NCBI GenBank assembly: GCA_022448645.1
Contig: JAKVBZ010000110.1
Location: forward strand, 1-14,779
DNA length: 14,779 bases
Direction: 5' to 3'
From: Pirellulaceae bacterium
GTDB lineage: Bacteria > Planctomycetota > Planctomycetia > Pirellulales > Pirellulaceae
The translations under genes were made by a program, and so were the position numbers. Shown here piece by piece: positions 1 through 7,747 of this stretch. A model generated the notes under the pieces. That model did no database searches and was not told the origin of the DNA. It saw nothing but the letters and a program-made list of their open reading frames with translations. Positions within the stretch are counted from its first letter, which is position 1. Every line of letters begins with the position of its first letter.

Positions 1-1
1 G

Positions 2-719
2 ATCCTTTGTCTGTTGGGGTACTTGATTGCAGATGTTCCGGCGTGCGGATGGGCTGGGGAGCTCGAGAGAAAATATCCGACGACGATTAATCTCAGCGAT
101 CAAGAACAGCGCCAGGTGGTGGTGGACCGCGAGGCCGGTCAGTACCTTGGACACCCAACAACCTGTTTGTTGGAAGACGGTCAAACGATGCTTTGTGTCT
201 ACCCTAAGGGCCACGCTAAGGGGGCGATCGTCTACAAACGCAGTCGTGATGGAGGGCTCTCGTGGAGCAAACGCCTGCCCACACCCCAAAGCTGGGCGAC
301 GTCCGTGGAAGTGCCAACTTTACATCGTGTGATTGGACCTGACGGTACCAAGCGCATCATCATGTGGTCCGGGCTGTATCCGGCCCGACTGGCGGAAATA
401 TGGTCCTGACGGACGATTGTTCATCAGTTTTCGATGTCGGTCACCCCAACACCAAGCGGCTAATCGCCCTTTTGAAGGGGATTGGATCGGCTGGGTTGGT
501 ACTTGGGATGACATTGTTCACGGTCGCGACGGCCAGTATGTCGTATGCTTGAAAGAAAACACGAAAGGTTACGATGCAAGTTATCCTGGTGTGGAACTGC
601 TCCCAGACGGCAATTTTGTCGCCACGACGTACGGGCATTGGGTAACAGGCGAAATGCCGTATATTCTTAGTGTTCGCTTCCGCCTTGAGGAACTTGATGC
701 AATGGCGAAGCAGAATTAG
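2..719 (+). pseudogene. BNR-repeat sialidase (exo-alpha-sialidase-like), 5'-partial, internally deleted and frameshifted
   Basis: Two consecutive frames encode the two ends of one planctomycete-type BNR sialidase, a family of secreted enzymes that cleave terminal sialic acids from glycans. The first part (frame 2, open from the left edge to 409) begins with a hydrophobic signal-like stretch, so the true start is probably left of the window. It contains GHPTTCLLEDGQTMLCVYPKG, an Asp-box (SRDGGLSW) and IIMWSGLYPARLA. The second part (frame 3, about 393-719) contains YGPDGRLFISFR, GDWIGWVGTWDD, YPGVELLPDGNFVATTYGHW and ends normally with SVRFRLEELDAMAKQN. The frames meet at about 392-398. From memory of the family, well over 100 residues of the central propeller are missing there. 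Within part two, positions 432-460 look as if two small compensating losses shifted the frame briefly. The product is unlikely to be active. Family assignment is fairly secure; the size of the deletion is inferred. Confidence 0.8.
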
Positions 720-721
720 TT

Positions 722-804
722 GTTAGAGCGTGATTCAACACCTGAACTGACATGTGCGACGCCCTTAGAAGACCAGCGAATCAAGTGTTGAAATGCACTC
801 TAAC
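722..804. repeat. Imperfect palindromic element (24-bp arms)
   Basis: Arms at 722-745 and 781-804 are reverse complements at 19 of 24 positions, with a 35-base spacer. The outer ends (GTTAGAG / CTCTAAC) and the inner part (TTCAACAC / GTGTTGAA) match best. The element lies directly after the sialidase stop codon and about 50 bases before the next gene. It could be a REP/MITE-like element, a folded RNA that ends transcription, or both. No T-tract follows it, so it is not a standard intrinsic terminator. No second copy was noticed in the window. Confidence 0.6.
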
Positions 805-856
805 CTATTGTTGTTAACTTCACGTTTGGGTCCGCCTTCGGGTATCATGTAGTAGT

Positions 857-3800
857 ATGGTGAGTTTATCGTGCAATTTCCGTTGGTGGTTGTGGCAGGC
901 CATTTTGATTGGCACCGGTATGATGGCGGCTGCGCAGACTTTTGCCGAAAACCCCATCGACTATAACTTTGACATTAAGCCTATCCTGTCGGACCGCTGC
1001 TACAAGTGCCATGGCCCGGATGCTGGGCAAAGGCAAGCGGACCTTCGACTGGATGTTTCCGAAGGTCCGGAGAGTCCTTTTGCACACGAAGTGATTGTAG
1101 CTGGTGATCCTGATGCCAGTTCGCTTTGGCAGAGGCTGATTGCTAGTGACCCCGACGAGCAAATGCCTCCGCCCAGTTCCAAGCTCCCGCCACTGACCGC
1201 GGATGAACGAGAGCGTGTGCGGCGCTGGATTGCGGAAGGTGCGAAGTGGAAGCGTCACTGGTCATTCATCCCGTTGTCCGAAGTTGGTTTGCCAGAGACG
1301 ACCGCCAGCGACTGGATTCAGAATTCCATTGATTCGTTTGTCTTGGCCCGCTTGGAGTCGAAACAAGTGTTGCCATCGCCCGAGGCAGACCGTGAAACGC
1401 TCATTCGACGTCTGACGTTTGATCTGACCGGACTGCCACCGACAGCAGACGAGATCGATACTTTTCTTAGAGATGATTCTTCCCAGGCTTACGAAGCCTT
1501 GATTGACCGATTATTGGAAAGCGAGGGATACGGTGAACACGTTGCCGTCCACTGGCTCGACTTGGCGCGATATGCTGACTCCTATGGATACCAGGTTGAT
1601 TTCGACCGTCGTGTTTGGCCTTGGCGAGACTGGGTCATTCGTGCGTTGAACCGCAACCTGCCTTATGACCAGTTCATTACCTGGCAGTTGGCTGGAGATA
1701 TGTTGCCTGCAGCCACCGATGAGCAAATCTTGGCAACAGCCTTCAACCGGTTGCATCCTCAAAAAGTGGAAGGTGGCAGCATCCCGGAAGAATTTCGGGT
1801 CGAATACGTTGCCGATCGTACGCACACCTTCGGGACGGCAATGTTGGGTTTGACGTTGGAGTGTTCTCGCTGCCACGACCACAAGTATGATCCAATAACG
1901 CAACGGGATTACTACCAGCTGTTTGCGTTCTTCAACAATATCGACGAATGTGGTCTGTATTCTTATCGCACCTATAAGACTTCGATTCCCACGCCTACGC
2001 TTCTGTTGGCCGACGACGATGCGAAAAAACACCTGGCAGAATTTGAGACGTCCGTAAGCACTGCGGAAGCCGACTTGGACGCTCTGCGAGACTCCCGTCG
2101 AGATGCCTTTAACGATTGGGTGACTCGGCGTGAAGTTGCCTCGGATTCACTGATACCCGATCGGATCGCCTACTGTCCCTTGGACGAAATGGTGGGCGGC
2201 AAGTCGCCGAATATCGAAAATTCAGAAGTACCTGCCACGACATCGGGCGGAAATCGCCTGGTTCCGGGTCGATTCGGCCAGGCTCTACTCCTGAATGGAG
2301 ACGACGAAGTCCACATCAAAACAGGTGCTTTCACACAGCATGACCCGTTTTCCTTTTCTCTTTGGATCCGAGCTGGCCAGCTCAAGGAACGCATGGTCGT
2401 GTTGCACCGTACTCAAGGCTGGACGGACGCAGGCAGTCGCGGGTACCAGTTGCTTTTAGAGGAAGGCCGGCCCAGCTTTTCATTGATCCATTTTTGGCCG
2501 GGTGATGCGATCCGAATACGCTGTAACAACCCTGTCCCGATTGATAGTTGGGTGCACCTTGCCGTGACGTATGATGGGTCGGGTCGCGCAGCGGGTTTGA
2601 AAATCTATCGTGATGGGGCCGTCGATACGTATGAGACGGTACGCGATAAATTGTTAAAAACGATCGCGGACGAAATAGATCATGTTGTCCTGGGCGCTCG
2701 AGATCGAGATCAAGGGTTCACAGGTGGGATGCTGGACGATTTGCAGGTATTTGATCGTCAACTGACGAAACTTGAGGTAGCGCAGTTGTTTGACGGTAAC
2801 AGCCTGCAACACACGCTGGAAACTCCCTTGGAAGAGGTTTCGCCGTCCGCACGCGAAGCATTGTTTGAGTACTACTTGTTGACCATCGACGAGGACTATC
2901 GGCAAAAGCTAGAGCGCCTGACAAAGCTTCGGCACGAACACGGTGATTTTCTCAACAAAATCCCAGAAATCATGGTGATGCGAGAAATGCATCCAGAACG
3001 TTCGACCTTTGTGCTAAAACGCGGAGCCTACGACGCTCCTGGTGAACCAGTCGAACCTCAGATTCCGGATTTTTTGCACACGGCGGCAGGAGATGTTCCC
3101 AGGAATCGACTGGAGTTAGCTGCTTGGTTGACAGATCCCCAAAACCCGCTCACCGCACGTGTGGCAGTGAACCGTTTTTGGCAGATCTGTTTTGGAGAAG
3201 GCTTGGTTCGGACCCCCGAAGATTTTGGTAGCCAAGGTGCCTTGCCAACTCATCCACAGTTGCTTGATTGGTTGGCGAAGGATTTTATCGATCATGGCTG
3301 GAATCTAAAACGGCTGTTCAAACAGATTGTTAGCTCGGCCACGTATCGACAGAGTTCGCAACCACGTGCGGAATTGAACTCCCGTGATCCACGGAATCGT
3401 TGGTTGGCCCGTGGTCCTCGTCAACGTTTGACGGCGGAAATGATCCGAGACAATGCGTTGCTGTCGAGTGGTTTGCTGGTGGAAAAAATCGGAGGTGCAC
3501 CGGTGCGCCCCTACGAAGTGACTGTCTCGTTCAAGCCGCTACCCAAGGACTCGAATGAAGGTCTTTACCGACGCAGCATGTATACCGAGTGGAGACGAAC
3601 TGGTCCTCCGCCGATGATGACGGCGCTAGACGCTGCGAAGCGAGACGTGTGCGTGGTCAAGCGTGAGCAAACCTCCACTCCGCTTCAGGCATTGGTGTTA
3701 TTTAACTCACCTCAGATGGTCGAGGCCGCCCGAGTCTTGGGCCAAGGTCTGGTGGAAAAACATGGGGCAGATAGCAACGTTCTGTTAAGCGAGATGTTTC

Positions 3801-4024
3801 GTGCCATGACGGGAAAACGGCCTGACGAACGTCAGCAGCAGGTGTTGCAGGCTATGTACAACGAGCAATTACAATATTTTGCGGAGCATCCAGAGCATGC
3901 CCAGGAGTTGATCGGGGTGGGCGATTCGCCCGCGAGCGAAAAAACTGATTCTGACCACGTAGCAGCCGCCGCAGTGGTGGCTGGGGCGCTATTCAACTTC
4001 GATGCGTGTATGATGAAAAGATGA
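857..4024 (+). CDS. Secreted PSD1/planctomycete cytochrome-domain protein (PSCyt1-DUF1549-LamG-DUF1553)
   Basis: This 1055-residue protein has the classic planctomycete multidomain layout. A signal peptide covers about residues 1-30. A cytochrome-like domain follows with the haem-attachment motif CYKCH (48-52, inside DRCYKCHGPDAG). DUF1549 spans about 155-361, with LTFDLTGLPP, HWLDLARYADS and a second CxxCH (CSRCHDHKYDP, 336-345). A LamG/concanavalin-like domain occupies about 435-645 (FSFSLWIRAG, WVHLAVTYDG, GGMLDDLQVFDR). DUF1553 covers about 748-1037 (ELAAWLTDPQNPLTARVAVN, RQRLTAEMIRDNALL). Members of this family are exported and probably bind haem c; no enzymatic reaction is established. 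LamG domains commonly bind glycans. The ATG at 857 is the only start that includes the whole signal peptide; no clear Shine-Dalgarno is visible before it. The DUF1501 gene begins 46 bases downstream, a standard pairing that suggests a shared transcript and function. The frame shows no damage. Confidence 0.93.
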   Translation: MVSLSCNFRWWLWQAILIGTGMMAAAQTFAENPIDYNFDIKPILSDRCYKCHGPDAGQRQADLRLDVSEGPESPFAHEVIVAGDPDASSLWQRLIASDPDEQMPPPSSKLPPLTADERERVRRWIAEGAKWKRHWSFIPLSEVGLPETTASDWIQNSIDSFVLARLESKQVLPSPEADRETLIRRLTFDLTGLPPTADEIDTFLRDDSSQAYEALIDRLLESEGYGEHVAVHWLDLARYADSYGYQVDFDRRVWPWRDWVIRALNRNLPYDQFITWQLAGDMLPAATDEQILATAFNRLHPQKVEGGSIPEEFRVEYVADRTHTFGTAMLGLTLECSRCHDHKYDPITQRDYYQLFAFFNNIDECGLYSYRTYKTSIPTPTLLLADDDAKKHLAEFETSVSTAEADLDALRDSRRDAFNDWVTRREVASDSLIPDRIAYCPLDEMVGGKSPNIENSEVPATTSGGNRLVPGRFGQALLLNGDDEVHIKTGAFTQHDPFSFSLWIRAGQLKERMVVLHRTQGWTDAGSRGYQLLLEEGRPSFSLIHFWPGDAIRIRCNNPVPIDSWVHLAVTYDGSGRAAGLKIYRDGAVDTYETVRDKLLKTIADEIDHVVLGARDRDQGFTGGMLDDLQVFDRQLTKLEVAQLFDGNSLQHTLETPLEEVSPSAREALFEYYLLTIDEDYRQKLERLTKLRHEHGDFLNKIPEIMVMREMHPERSTFVLKRGAYDAPGEPVEPQIPDFLHTAAGDVPRNRLELAAWLTDPQNPLTARVAVNRFWQICFGEGLVRTPEDFGSQGALPTHPQLLDWLAKDFIDHGWNLKRLFKQIVSSATYRQSSQPRAELNSRDPRNRWLARGPRQRLTAEMIRDNALLSSGLLVEKIGGAPVRPYEVTVSFKPLPKDSNEGLYRRSMYTEWRRTGPPPMMTALDAAKRDVCVVKREQTSTPLQALVLFNSPQMVEAARVLGQGLVEKHGADSNVLLSEMFRAMTGKRPDERQQQVLQAMYNEQLQYFAEHPEHAQELIGVGDSPASEKTDSDHVAAAAVVAGALFNFDACMMKR

Positions 4025-4070
4025 CGGTTGACCACTCGACGCAAGAACCAGAGATGGACTACGTACCAAT

Positions 4071-5501
4071 ATGAACGGCTACTGCACAGGTCATGATTCG
4101 CCACTCGGACTCAGTCGGCGAGAAATGTTGTCGCGTTTCGGACTGGGATTGGGTGGGATGGCACTTGCTGATCTCTTCAATCCGGTCTCGGCGGGCCAGG
4201 TAGAGACGTTGCATCACGCACCGCGAGCAAAACGCGTGATCTATTTGTTTCAAAGTGGTGCGCCGGCACAGATGGATTTGTTCGACTACAAGCCACTGCT
4301 CAATGAACGACACGGCACGGAGCTACCCGACGAGGTCCGCCGCGGTCAACGGTTGACGGCCATGACCGGTAGCCAATCCAGCTTTCCCTTGGTCGGGTCC
4401 CCTTACAAGTTCCGACAGCATGGTCAAAGCGGCGCATGGATGACCGACTTGATGCCTCACACGTCAAAAGTTGTTGATGAACTTTGTTTTATTCGTTCGA
4501 TGCACACCGAAGCGATCAACCATGGACCGGCCATTACATTTGTGCAAACCGGATCGCAATTTCCTGGTCGTCCTAGCATGGGCGCATGGCTGAACTACGG
4601 CCTTGGCGATTCGAGCAAAAACTTGCCATCGTTTGTCGTGTTGATCAGCAAAAACCGCTCAGGCCAGCCGATTCTGTCACGACTTTGGGGTAGCGGTTTT
4701 CTGGCGTCCAAGTATCAGGGGGTTCGGTTTCGTTCTGGTGATGATCCGGTACTGTATTTGCGCAATCCACAGGGAGTCAGCTCGGCGGCGCGCCGTGCTT
4801 TGTTAGATCGGCTGCGTGAACTTCACGAACTGGAGATGGAACGCACCTCCGATCCCCACATTGAAGGGCGGATCGCGCAGCACGAATTGGCATACCACAT
4901 GCAGGCGTCGATTCCCGACGTTACCGATTTCTCGGACGAGCCGGCCTATGTGTTGGATGAATATGGTCCTGAGGTGCGCGATGCGGGAACGTATGCCGCC
5001 AACTGCTTGCTCGCCCGTCGTCTTGCCGAGCGAGGCGTACGTTTTATTCAGCTATACCATCAAGCCTGGGACCACCACAGCTCGCTGCCCAAGTCTCTGC
5101 CCAGGCAATGCCGCGATACGGATCAACCTTCGGCGGCACTGATACGAGACCTTCGACGCCGCGGCATGCTCGACGACACGCTAGTGGTTTGGGGCGGTGA
5201 GTTTGGACGTACCAATTACTGTCAGGGCAAGCTGACTGCGAATGATTTCGGACGTGACCATCACCCTCGTTGCTTTTCTATTTGGATGGCTGGGGGTGGT
5301 ATTCGGCCGGGGACGATTTACGGCGAGACGGATCCGTTCAGCTACAATATCGTCCGTGACCCGGTACATATCCATGACTTCCAGGCGACCCTGTTGCATC
5401 TGCTCGGGATCGACCATGAACGTCTGGTGTTCAAATATCAAGGCCGACGTTTTCGCTTAACTGACGTGCACGGTGAGGTTGTAAAGGGTGTGCTGGCGTA
5501 A
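4071..5501 (+). CDS. DUF1501 domain-containing protein with Tat signal
   Basis: This 476-residue protein belongs to DUF1501, a family with an alkaline-phosphatase/sulfatase-like fold that is nearly always encoded beside DUF1549/DUF1553 proteins in planctomycetes. The N-terminus carries a twin-arginine motif (SRREML at 15-20) followed by a Gly/Ala/Leu-rich hydrophobic stretch, so it is probably exported folded by Tat. Family signatures are visible: YLFQSGAPAQMDLFDYKP near the start, AWDHHSS in the middle, VVWGGEFGRT, GRDHHPRCFSIWMAGGGI and the C-terminal HDFQATLLHLLGIDHERL. The conserved His/Asp residues recall metal ligands of alkaline-phosphatase-fold enzymes, but the substrate is unknown. 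The start at 4071 gives a short normal leader before the RR motif. It follows the preceding gene by 46 bases with no terminator between them. The last codons lie in a 12-base repeat (5488-5525). Confidence 0.93.
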   Translation: MNGYCTGHDSPLGLSRREMLSRFGLGLGGMALADLFNPVSAGQVETLHHAPRAKRVIYLFQSGAPAQMDLFDYKPLLNERHGTELPDEVRRGQRLTAMTGSQSSFPLVGSPYKFRQHGQSGAWMTDLMPHTSKVVDELCFIRSMHTEAINHGPAITFVQTGSQFPGRPSMGAWLNYGLGDSSKNLPSFVVLISKNRSGQPILSRLWGSGFLASKYQGVRFRSGDDPVLYLRNPQGVSSAARRALLDRLRELHELEMERTSDPHIEGRIAQHELAYHMQASIPDVTDFSDEPAYVLDEYGPEVRDAGTYAANCLLARRLAERGVRFIQLYHQAWDHHSSLPKSLPRQCRDTDQPSAALIRDLRRRGMLDDTLVVWGGEFGRTNYCQGKLTANDFGRDHHPRCFSIWMAGGGIRPGTIYGETDPFSYNIVRDPVHIHDFQATLLHLLGIDHERLVFKYQGRRFRLTDVHGEVVKGVLA

Positions 5502-5525
5502 TCAAGCCGGACCGTGTGCTGGCGT
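5488..5525. repeat. 12-bp direct repeat across the DUF1501 stop codon
   Basis: The 12-mer GTGTGCTGGCGT occurs at 5488-5499 (last codons of the DUF1501 gene) and again at 5514-5525, just after the stop, a 26-base period. It could mark a small duplication or a slippage/deletion junction at the edge of the decayed region that follows. No function is implied. Confidence 0.6.
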
Positions 5526-5607
5526 CGTCTTCGTTGAGAAACGATAGCGTGTCCCAACCGGAAATGGTTGATCACGAGAAGCGATTGTCTACCAAAGTAT
5601 CACGGCC

Positions 5608-5982
5608 TTACGGGTGCCTTCCCAGAACTGTGCCACACAGCGGCCAGAAACATTGCGGCACAGCCACTCCAATTCTCGCCGAGTGCCACGATTTCGACAT
5701 TTGACGGGTCAAACGTGTGTCTTTTTTGTCCAGGTTGATTTTTAGATACCAGGCTTGAGATTTGGCGTATTCCCAAAATGTTTACTCCAGGCCCTTTTCG
5801 TTTTGAAAATCTGCCTGTTCCCAACCGGCACCGCGATCCTGTGTCGCCAACACACGCTCGACGGCCAGATTTGCTTGGAGCAGTTCGGACAATTCTGGTC
5901 CCAGCAACTTATAGATATGCGGCATGTTGTATTCGGGCAGAACCTGACCGGACGTTCGTTGCCAGAAAATAGTTTCTCGCTG
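5608..5982 (-). pseudogene. Unrecognised protein-coding remnant broken by in-frame stops
   Basis: The 5502-6070 gap holds no intact gene, but one minus-strand frame reads like real protein. From 5982 it gives 66 codons including TIFWQRTSGQVLPEYN, MPHIYKLLGPELSELL, ANLAVERVLATQDRGAGW and EQADFQNEKGLE. A TAA at 5782-5784 follows, then in the same frame TFWEYAKSQAWYLKINLD and further residues until TAA at 5608-5610. Upstream, a TAG at 5983-5985 and more stops close the frame, so any N-terminal part is lost or in another frame. Past about 5700 a second frame (DPSNVEIVALGENWSGCAAM) and a third (RRELEWLCRNVSGRCVAQFW, ending at 5589-5591) also look plausible, suggesting a frameshift. I do not recognise the family. 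A 47-codon ORF from an ATG at 5925 would be the only intact product, but it lacks a clear ribosome-binding site. Positions 5502-5588 and 5986-6070 show nothing convincing. Confidence 0.5.
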
Positions 5983-6070
5983 CTACTTCCGTTATCTACA
6001 GTGAGAACCATTATTTGTGGTACGATGACTGTGGCGAGAACAATCCAAGGCCCGGATTAGATGTTCTCGC

Positions 6071-7672
6071 GTGATATCATTGTCGGACTTGTTCCAAATG
6101 ACGAAGCTCAGCGACGTGAACACAACAGACATTATTGACGCAGTCCGACTGGGCTGTGGGGCGATGTGTCGTGTACTGAATGCGGACGATCATGGCGTTC
6201 CTTTTTTCGACGTCGTTGCCCGTCCCGATCCGAAGATGAGTTTCTGTCCATATACCTCCGAGGCACATGTTCCCGGACGTTTCCTAAATGCGCTGCTGAC
6301 AGCAGAGCATGTTCTGGGTATCGACCTCGATGAAGAAGCTGTAGAGAAAATCACACGGGCGGCGTTTCTGGCCTACGAAGGCACTCTACCGCTTCCGTTG
6401 AATCGCAATAAAATTGGCGGTCGCCCGATAAACTTCCTGCCTCACCATATACGTGAAGGTTTTCATGCACTTTATGCGCTTGTAAGGTACCGCAATTCGC
6501 AGCAGGCAAGGGAACTTGCCGAGTCAAGCATCGACACCATCTTTCAGTATTGGCAGGCTACCAGCGGATGGGATTACCAGCGGCTCGAGTCCGATCATCA
6601 GATTGTTATTGAAAAGCCACAAAACTTTCTTAATGGCCTGGGACGTTCGATCGGTTCGTTGGTGAAGTACTACCAAGCGACCGATTATGGGCCGGCGTTG
6701 GATCTTGCCATCGCACTGAAAGACAAGGCTATCGCCGAGTATTTTACAGAAGACGGTGCCTATCAAGAGGCACACGGTGCGCACTGTCATTCGACGACGA
6801 GTGTCATTTCTTCTCTGGCCCAGTTGGCCGATCTGACGGATGACGTAACCCTGCGGCAACGGGTTAAGGCATTTTATGACAATGGGCTTTGGGAAATCCG
6901 TGATGCACTGGGTTGGTCCATTGAGTCGCTACATCCGGGAGAGAATTTTGGCCGCGGTGAGGCCAACAATTCGGCCGATATTTTGGAGACAGCTCTGATT
7001 CTTGGAAGCTGGGGTCACCCTGAGTACTATCATGACGCCGAACGGATTTTGCGAGGCCATTTGCTGCCGTCTCAGTTGCGTGATGTCTCGTTCATCATCG
7101 ATCCACCAAATCCAGAAAACGATGATGGCAAAACTGACGTAGCAGGTCGCATTCAAGGTTCTTTCGGTTTTCCAGCACCGTATGGCCATCAACCGATCAA
7201 TCTTTCTAACGTGAAGTTTAATACGGATATTGTGGGTGGCACGGTTGGAGCGCTATGCGAGGTTTTTCAACATGCGACGCGGTTTGACCGGTCTGGACAT
7301 TGGGTGAATTTGCTTTTCGACCATGAAACATCAGCGATTGATGTGCAGTCTCCTTACACGCAGTCCGCTTTGCGCATCACTCTAAAACGCCCGGGGCCAT
7401 TATTCCTGCGCCTCCCACCCTGGGTGGACATCGCATCGGTCAAGCTTGAAGGTGCCACAGGGCCGCTGCAAGAAGCGAACCACTACGCTTTCATTCCCGA
7501 GCCGCCTGTGAAACGTGCGATCACCGTGGAATTTCCATTAACTAGGCAGGAAATTACTTTGAAAAATCCGTTGGGCCCCCTGCGTGTGCAACTGGAAGGT
7601 GACGGTGTGATTGCCATGGAAAACTTCGGCGCCGATCTGACATTTTTTGACTCACTAGAATCAGAATCGTAG
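6071..7672 (+). CDS. Alpha/alpha-barrel glycoside-hydrolase-like protein (distant GH127/DUF1680 relative)
   Basis: The protein has up to 533 residues. The first ~400 look like a helical (alpha/alpha)6 barrel: repeated amphipathic helices, a ligand-like HGAHCHSTTSVISSL (235-249), FGRGEANNSADILETALILG (293-312) and FGFPAPYGHQP (366-375). The last ~130 form a beta-rich domain (LRITLKRPGPLFLRLPPWVD, then FIPEPPVKRAITVEFPL), resembling the C-terminal sandwich of GH127/DUF1680 beta-L-arabinofuranosidases, where a 'RxPxWa' strand is typical. The adjacent-cysteine metal site known for GH127 is not visible: near the expected place I see only C396. Substrate and activity are therefore open. No signal peptide is evident, so it may act in the cytoplasm. 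The start is uncertain: GTG at 6071 or ATG at 6098, neither with a clear Shine-Dalgarno; the frame opens after a TGA at 6026-6028. It converges with the DUF4091 gene 75 bases downstream. Confidence 0.6.
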   Translation: MISLSDLFQMTKLSDVNTTDIIDAVRLGCGAMCRVLNADDHGVPFFDVVARPDPKMSFCPYTSEAHVPGRFLNALLTAEHVLGIDLDEEAVEKITRAAFLAYEGTLPLPLNRNKIGGRPINFLPHHIREGFHALYALVRYRNSQQARELAESSIDTIFQYWQATSGWDYQRLESDHQIVIEKPQNFLNGLGRSIGSLVKYYQATDYGPALDLAIALKDKAIAEYFTEDGAYQEAHGAHCHSTTSVISSLAQLADLTDDVTLRQRVKAFYDNGLWEIRDALGWSIESLHPGENFGRGEANNSADILETALILGSWGHPEYYHDAERILRGHLLPSQLRDVSFIIDPPNPENDDGKTDVAGRIQGSFGFPAPYGHQPINLSNVKFNTDIVGGTVGALCEVFQHATRFDRSGHWVNLLFDHETSAIDVQSPYTQSALRITLKRPGPLFLRLPPWVDIASVKLEGATGPLQEANHYAFIPEPPVKRAITVEFPLTRQEITLKNPLGPLRVQLEGDGVIAMENFGADLTFFDSLESES

Positions 7673-7694
7673 CTGGTCGAATGGGACGATCCAA

Positions 7695-7711
7695 ATTGCC
7701 ACAACGGCAAT
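7695..7711. terminator. Small hairpin between convergent genes
   Basis: ATTGCC (7695-7700) pairs with GGCAAT (7706-7711) around a 5-base loop in the 75-base gap between two convergent genes. There is no T-tract on either strand, so termination is only suggested by position. Confidence 0.25.
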
Positions 7712-7747
7712 CTCGTCGGCTGACATCGAAGAGTACGATTTCAGTGA

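Noticed and set aside
819..848. Possible sigma-70-like promoter (TTCACG, 18 bases, TATCAT) before the PSD1 gene
   Set aside because: Only a partial match to consensus, and it would leave a leader of only a few bases; too weak to list.
1511..2032. Long minus-strand open frame inside the PSD1 gene
   Set aside because: It mirrors a well-supported coding frame (DUF1549 with CSRCHDHKYDP) and reads as a shadow.
5631..5666. CTGTGCC/GGCACAG inverted repeat in the 5502-6070 gap
   Set aside because: Only 7 pairs with a long loop inside degraded coding sequence; likely chance.
5755..6060. Plus-strand open frame of 101 codons before the GH127-like gene
   Set aside because: Its translation is Cys/Phe/Leu-rich and less protein-like than the minus-strand remnant covering the same bases; no ribosome-binding site was seen.
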